From Clostridiales bacterium (GTDB lineage Bacteria > Bacillota > Clostridia > Christensenellales > Aristaeellaceae), in the NCBI GenBank assembly GCA_012517815.1, contig JAAYUF010000169.1, positions 1 through 64,000 of the forward strand: a DNA stretch of 64,000 bases. Reading direction: 5' to 3'. Shown here one piece after another: positions 59,943 through 64,000 of the stretch. Within the stretch, counting starts at the first letter, position 1. Every line of letters begins with the position of its first letter. A model generated the notes under the pieces. The model ran no database searches. It saw only the letters and a list, made by a program, of their open reading frames with translations, and was not told the DNA's origin. The translations under genes were made by a program, and so were the position numbers.

Positions 59943-61073
59943 TTACCGTGCCGCCGCCTGAGGCAGCTCGCAGACGTAGACTTCGCTGCCGCAGGCCACG
60001 ATAACGTGGCCGTCGTTCATCGCCCCGATAAAACGCGTGGCGGGCGAGCTCAGCGGCAGCGCGTAGTCGGTAAAGCGGTTGTCCTCCATGGAGGCGCGGT
60101 AGAGCGTACCGGCGCTGACGGCATAGAGGTTTTTATTCCACACGGCCGCGCCGATGCAGGTATCCGGGAGGCTGTAGCGCCGGTCCACCGTGCCGCTGAT
60201 CAGCCGCAGCTCGCGGATGTCAAAATCGCTCTCGGTCTGCGCGGTGGGCGCGAACAGCATCAGCGCGTTGCCTTTTTCGGGGATGTCGCTGCCGATCAGC
60301 CGCCAGCCGTAGACCAGCACGGCCGCGGTGGTGTCCTCGGTGCCGCGGTAGTTGAAGCTGAGCATCTTGCGGGTGTTGATCACGCGCAGGGTGCTGTTTT
60401 CGAAAAGCACCGCGTAGGTGATCGCGCTGCCCAGCGACACCTCGCCGGTGTTCATCTTGCCCACCTCGAAGGTGTTGAGCAGCGTGTTGGCCGCCGTGCC
60501 GAACACATCCAGCGCCAGCGTCCACATATACTCGCCGTGCTGGCCGTAAAAACCCACGTCCAGCATCAGAAGGTTCTTGTAGGCGTCGGCTTCCTCGTCC
60601 ATATGCGCGCCCAGGTGATCCTTCACCACCAGGCGGGGGGAGGTGCTGTCCCCGATCACGGCGGCGACATACTGTTTGCCGGCGCGCGCAAACTGGATGG
60701 GCTCACCCAGGTTGTCGTTATAGGTGGAATTGCCGTTCTGGTCGATGATGTAGATGGTATTGCCCGCCCAGGCGGCCACGATCTGATCGGTGCAGTCAAA
60801 CCCCGCGTCGGCGCCCAGCTGAAAAGACCACCGCACGGCGCCCTTGCTGTTCATGCAGTGTATGCTCACGCCGTCGTAATACAGCACGCTGGAGCCGAAC
60901 GGTTTGATGCTGTCGTTGTAATCGCAGGGCAGGCGCGAGGCGCTCACGCGGGTCACCGGCCGGTGACCCAGCAGCGATACCAACAGCACGATCACGGCGA
61001 CGATGCCCGCCAGAATGCCCGCGAGGATCAGGATGGACTGCCAGCGCTTGCGCTTGGGTTTCACCCGCTGCAT
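59943..61073 (-). CDS. Membrane-anchored beta-propeller-like protein (DUF5711-like)
   Basis: Single N-terminal TM then repeated strand pattern (LYYDGVSIHCMNSKGAVRWSFQLGADAGF); lies next to CvpA gene. Confidence 0.65.
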   Translation of the reverse strand: MQRVKPKRKRWQSILILAGILAGIVAVIVLLVSLLGHRPVTRVSASRLPCDYNDSIKPFGSSVLYYDGVSIHCMNSKGAVRWSFQLGADAGFDCTDQIVAAWAGNTIYIIDQNGNSTYNDNLGEPIQFARAGKQYVAAVIGDSTSPRLVVKDHLGAHMDEEADAYKNLLMLDVGFYGQHGEYMWTLALDVFGTAANTLLNTFEVGKMNTGEVSLGSAITYAVLFENSTLRVINTRKMLSFNYRGTEDTTAAVLVYGWRLIGSDIPEKGNALMLFAPTAQTESDFDIRELRLISGTVDRRYSLPDTCIGAAVWNKNLYAVSAGTLYRASMEDNRFTDYALPLSSPATRFIGAMNDGHVIVACGSEVYVCELPQAAAR

Positions 61074-61467
61074 AGGCTCTCCTTGCCTGCGCGCGGGCCT
61101 GGCCCGCGCGCGTCTGATGCCGCGCGGACGCGCCGCGCGGATGACAACTTATTATAGCGAAAAGGCCGTCGCCTGACAAGCGCAACCCCCGGGAACCGGA
61201 AGCGGACCCCGCCGGAGCGCGGTTCCTGCCGGGCGGCGAAAACGGGGGAGGGAGCCGGCTCGTTCGGCTGCACATCATGAACGCCGCCGTGCTCACGGCG
61301 TTTTTCCTGCGGGGCTTCGCCGGCATATGCCCGCCGCGGCCCCGCCGCGCCCGCGCTGCCGCTTCCCCTTACGGAAGCACACCGCTCGTGCGCTTTTGAG
61401 CATGCACGCATGGTAACCGGTTCAGGCCTTTGCCCAAGCGCGGACGGCAACGGACATCCGCGGCAAT

Positions 61468-61500
61468 AAAAAACGGGCGCCGCCGCTGCGGGCGCGCCCT
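61468..61500 (-). terminator. Rho-independent terminator downstream of rpmB
   Basis: On minus strand GGGCGC..GCGCCC stem then T6. Confidence 0.8.
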
Positions 61501-61537
61501 GTTTTTGCGGATATCGTCCATCCGATTCCGGTCCGGA

Positions 61538-61762
61538 TTACGCCTCGACGGCGGCCTCCTCGGACCGGGCCGGCAACGCGCGCTGCACGTAACCGCTGCG
61601 CAGGCAACGCGTGCATACGTTTAGCCTTTTCACCTGACCGTCGATCTCCACGCGGACGCGCTGCACGTTCGGCGACCAGAGACGGTGTGTCTTGCGATTG
61701 GAGTGGCTAACGTTGTTACCGTTCAGCGTGGCCTTTTCGCAAACTTCACAGAACTTGCCCAT
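61538..61762 (-). CDS. rpmB: 50S ribosomal protein L28
   Basis: MGKFCEVCEKATLNGNNVSHSNRKTHRLWSPNVQRVRV. Confidence 0.97.
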   Translation of the reverse strand: MGKFCEVCEKATLNGNNVSHSNRKTHRLWSPNVQRVRVEIDGQVKRLNVCTRCLRSGYVQRALPARSEEAAVEA

Positions 61763-62147
61763 TTGCTACACCTCCTAACGGGAGATTTATAGATTCACAG
61801 CTCGAACATTTTATCACCCTTTGCGAAGTTTGGCAATAGGTGATCCCGATTATTTCCCCAAAGGGAGAACGCCGCGCCGGGCGGGCTGCCCGCCGACGGA
61901 TGGGGCGACCGCTCCCATGGCGTACTCGGCCGCTTGCGGCCGGACCTGCGGGCGGGCCTTCGCGGGCCGAACCCGGCCGCGCGCCGCGGCGCGCGCTTAC
62001 GCTTGCGGGCTTTGGGCTACGCGGCAACGTTGCGCGCCTGTTCCCGGATCCGCGCCCCGCCGCGGCGCGCGGCGGGGCTGTCTGCCGGGCGGGCGCTGCC
62101 GATGCGTGGGAGCCTTCGCGGCGCCGTTGCGCCCGGGCCTGCGCGGC

Positions 62148-62933
62148 TCAGGGCTTGACGGCGCTGAGCAGTTCCGCGGAGGAGAAGGGGAACGTCACGA
62201 TGCCCTCCACCTCGCCGGCGAGTTCGCCGGCCTGCACGTAGAACACAAAATTGCCGTCCGCGTCCAGGTAAAAGTCGTTTTCCGGGCTCAGCACCCGCTC
62301 CAGATCCGCAAGCGTCAGGGACGGATCGTAATCGCGCTGGCGCAGGGCCGTCTGCTGCCCGATGATTTGCCACACCAGCCCGTAGACCAGTTCCGATGCG
62401 TAGCTGACCCCCTGCGCGGCCGCGCCGTCCTCCTGTTCCAGCCCCATGGCCTGGGACAGCGACACCCGCCGGCCCGCGTACACGCCGCTCATGGCAAACA
62501 CGTCGGCGGTCCAGCGCTCGGTTTCGGCGTTGCCCAGAAACTGGCGGCTGGTAAGCAGCACGCTCAGGTAATCGTCGGTATTGGCGGTGACGGTGTACTC
62601 CAGCCGCGTGTAATAGGCGGGCATGCCCGGGCCGGGCGGCGCTTCCAGCGCGGCCAGAATCTCGGGCGCGGCGGAAGCGGAGGCGTCCGCCGCCAGCGCC
62701 GCGTAGTAGGCGTTGACGGCGACATCCTGCGGCCGATCTCCGGCCAGCTGCGGGTAGGCATACCCGAACACGTAGGTCGCGGTTTGGGCGTCCGCGCCCT
62801 CCGGCTCGTACAGCGCCCCGGTCAGCGGAGCCGCCTCCACGGCCGGCTGCGCGAGCGCGCCGCCTGCCCAAAGGCACAGCGCCAGCGCGGCGCAAAACGC
62901 GGCGGCCGGTTTAATGCACAACAGGCGCTTCAT
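62148..62933 (-). CDS. Hypothetical secreted protein, DUF3298/RsiV-like
   Basis: Signal peptide MKRLLCIKPAAAFCAALALCLWAGGALA; LADLERVLSPENDFYLDADGNFVFYVQAGELA resembles DUF3298. Confidence 0.7.
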   Translation of the reverse strand: MKRLLCIKPAAAFCAALALCLWAGGALAQPAVEAAPLTGALYEPEGADAQTATYVFGYAYPQLAGDRPQDVAVNAYYAALAADASASAAPEILAALEAPPGPGMPAYYTRLEYTVTANTDDYLSVLLTSRQFLGNAETERWTADVFAMSGVYAGRRVSLSQAMGLEQEDGAAAQGVSYASELVYGLVWQIIGQQTALRQRDYDPSLTLADLERVLSPENDFYLDADGNFVFYVQAGELAGEVEGIVTFPFSSAELLSAVKP

Positions 62934-62950
62934 CTGCGTAGCCGGGCGGA

Positions 62951-63991
62951 TCAGCCGACGCTGACCGCATCCACCGCGAAGGAATTTTCCAGGTACGCGG
63001 TGTACATCTGGTAGGTCGAGGCCAGCTCCTTGCGGTAGGAGAGCTCCGCCTGGTAGATGTATTTGTCGGTGATGATGTACACGTTGAAAACCGTAAAGCC
63101 ATCCTCGGTGTTGTAGGTCACGGTGGCGCTGCTGAACGCCTCGTTGAGCGTGGCCTTGGCGTTGGTGATGCCGTTGGCGATCACGGAAACGTAATCCGTA
63201 AGGTTGGCGTTGGCGCTGTTGGGCGCGCGCTTCACAAAGAAGCTCAGGCTGTCGTCCGGCAGCTTGGCGGATATGCCGTCGCCGTCCTCCACCAGCATAT
63301 CGTCGGTGAACACGCTGGGGTAGAGCACCGAGAAGCCCAGCGCCGTATTGATGTACTCCACCAGAATGCTGTCGGTGTAATTCTGCATGGCTTCCTCGAT
63401 ATCCAGTTCGGAGCCTACGGAGAAACCGGTGAGCAGGTAGCCAAACGTCGCGTTCGCGTCGGCGCGGAAGCTGAACACGGCGCGGTCGAGCCACCGGATG
63501 TCGGCGTAATCCGCGTCGGTCATCTGGCTCATGGCCTTGGCGCCCCAATACAGCTCGCCGATGATCTGCAGATCGCTGTCCGTGCCGGCGTTGACCGTAA
63601 CCGGCTGGAAACCGATGTGGCCGTTGATCGGGTCGGTCGGGGCGATTACCTCCGGCGCGGTTTTGGCCGCGAACACCTTCGCCAGGTATGCGGCCTGCTG
63701 CTCGGTGCCGGAAAGCAGGTCCGCGGTGATCCCCAGCGAGGGGTCGGCCGCGACGCCGTTGTTGAAAAACGCGGCTACGAAGGCGGAATTGAGCGTGCTG
63801 TCCGCGTCGCCAATCACCAGCGGCTCGTCGCCCGCGCTCATGGCCGCGGTGGCTACCAGATCCATCAGCGGCTTCAAAGCGTCAAAATCGGAAGGCTGCG
63901 CGGCGGTCGCCCCCGCGGTGGCGGCGCAGCCGGCCAGCAGACAAAGCGTCAGCGTCCAGGCGATCATCCTCAGGGATAGAAGCTTTCTCAT
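62951..63991 (-). CDS. Hypothetical lipoprotein
   Basis: MRKLLSLRMIAWTLTLCLLAGCAATAG with lipobox LLAGC. Confidence 0.75.
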   Translation of the reverse strand: MRKLLSLRMIAWTLTLCLLAGCAATAGATAAQPSDFDALKPLMDLVATAAMSAGDEPLVIGDADSTLNSAFVAAFFNNGVAADPSLGITADLLSGTEQQAAYLAKVFAAKTAPEVIAPTDPINGHIGFQPVTVNAGTDSDLQIIGELYWGAKAMSQMTDADYADIRWLDRAVFSFRADANATFGYLLTGFSVGSELDIEEAMQNYTDSILVEYINTALGFSVLYPSVFTDDMLVEDGDGISAKLPDDSLSFFVKRAPNSANANLTDYVSVIANGITNAKATLNEAFSSATVTYNTEDGFTVFNVYIITDKYIYQAELSYRKELASTYQMYTAYLENSFAVDAVSVG

Positions 63992-64000
63992 TGACGATAT

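Overview
64-kb window of a GC-rich bacterial chromosome. The gene content (YesMN-type regulators, duplicated ribose-type ABC operons, TRAP cluster, glycyl radical enzyme, SRAP with a Bacillus-type LexA box) suggests an anaerobic Firmicutes/Clostridia lineage; that is inference. Most of it is an accessory carbohydrate/acid uptake and catabolism island: (1) a binding-protein/histidine-kinase/response-regulator triad with an iron/sugar-phosphate-type ABC importer; (2) a GntR-UxaA(split)-TRAP-LarA-like-HpaI aldolase cluster; (3) a ribose-type ABC operon, a LacI regulator, and a glycyl radical enzyme (GRE) with its activase; (4) a minus-strand AraC/ABC/ManA-like operon; (5) a GntR-controlled ABC operon with phosphotriesterase-like, creatininase-like, FGGY kinase, unknown TIM-barrel-like and M20 genes. 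The right third is more housekeeping-like (serA, serC, ABC-F, argH, M19 dipeptidase, CvpA, rpmB). The most notable signals are: a 16-copy 35-bp tandem array with hairpin potential (9406-9965); a family of structured intergenic elements downstream of plus-strand operons with compensatory changes in stems (9087-9310, 36889-37235, 48720-48840, degenerate at 27290-27420); a GRE with non-canonical active-site and radical motifs; a response regulator whose phospho-acceptor Asp is Ala; an ABC ATPase with a ~115-aa insertion before the signature motif; a shared LacI-type operator upstream of both the ABC operon and the GRE operon; and hairpins directly after all five transporter-operon binding-protein genes. 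All calls come from reading the sequence and the supplied ORFs; no database search was run.
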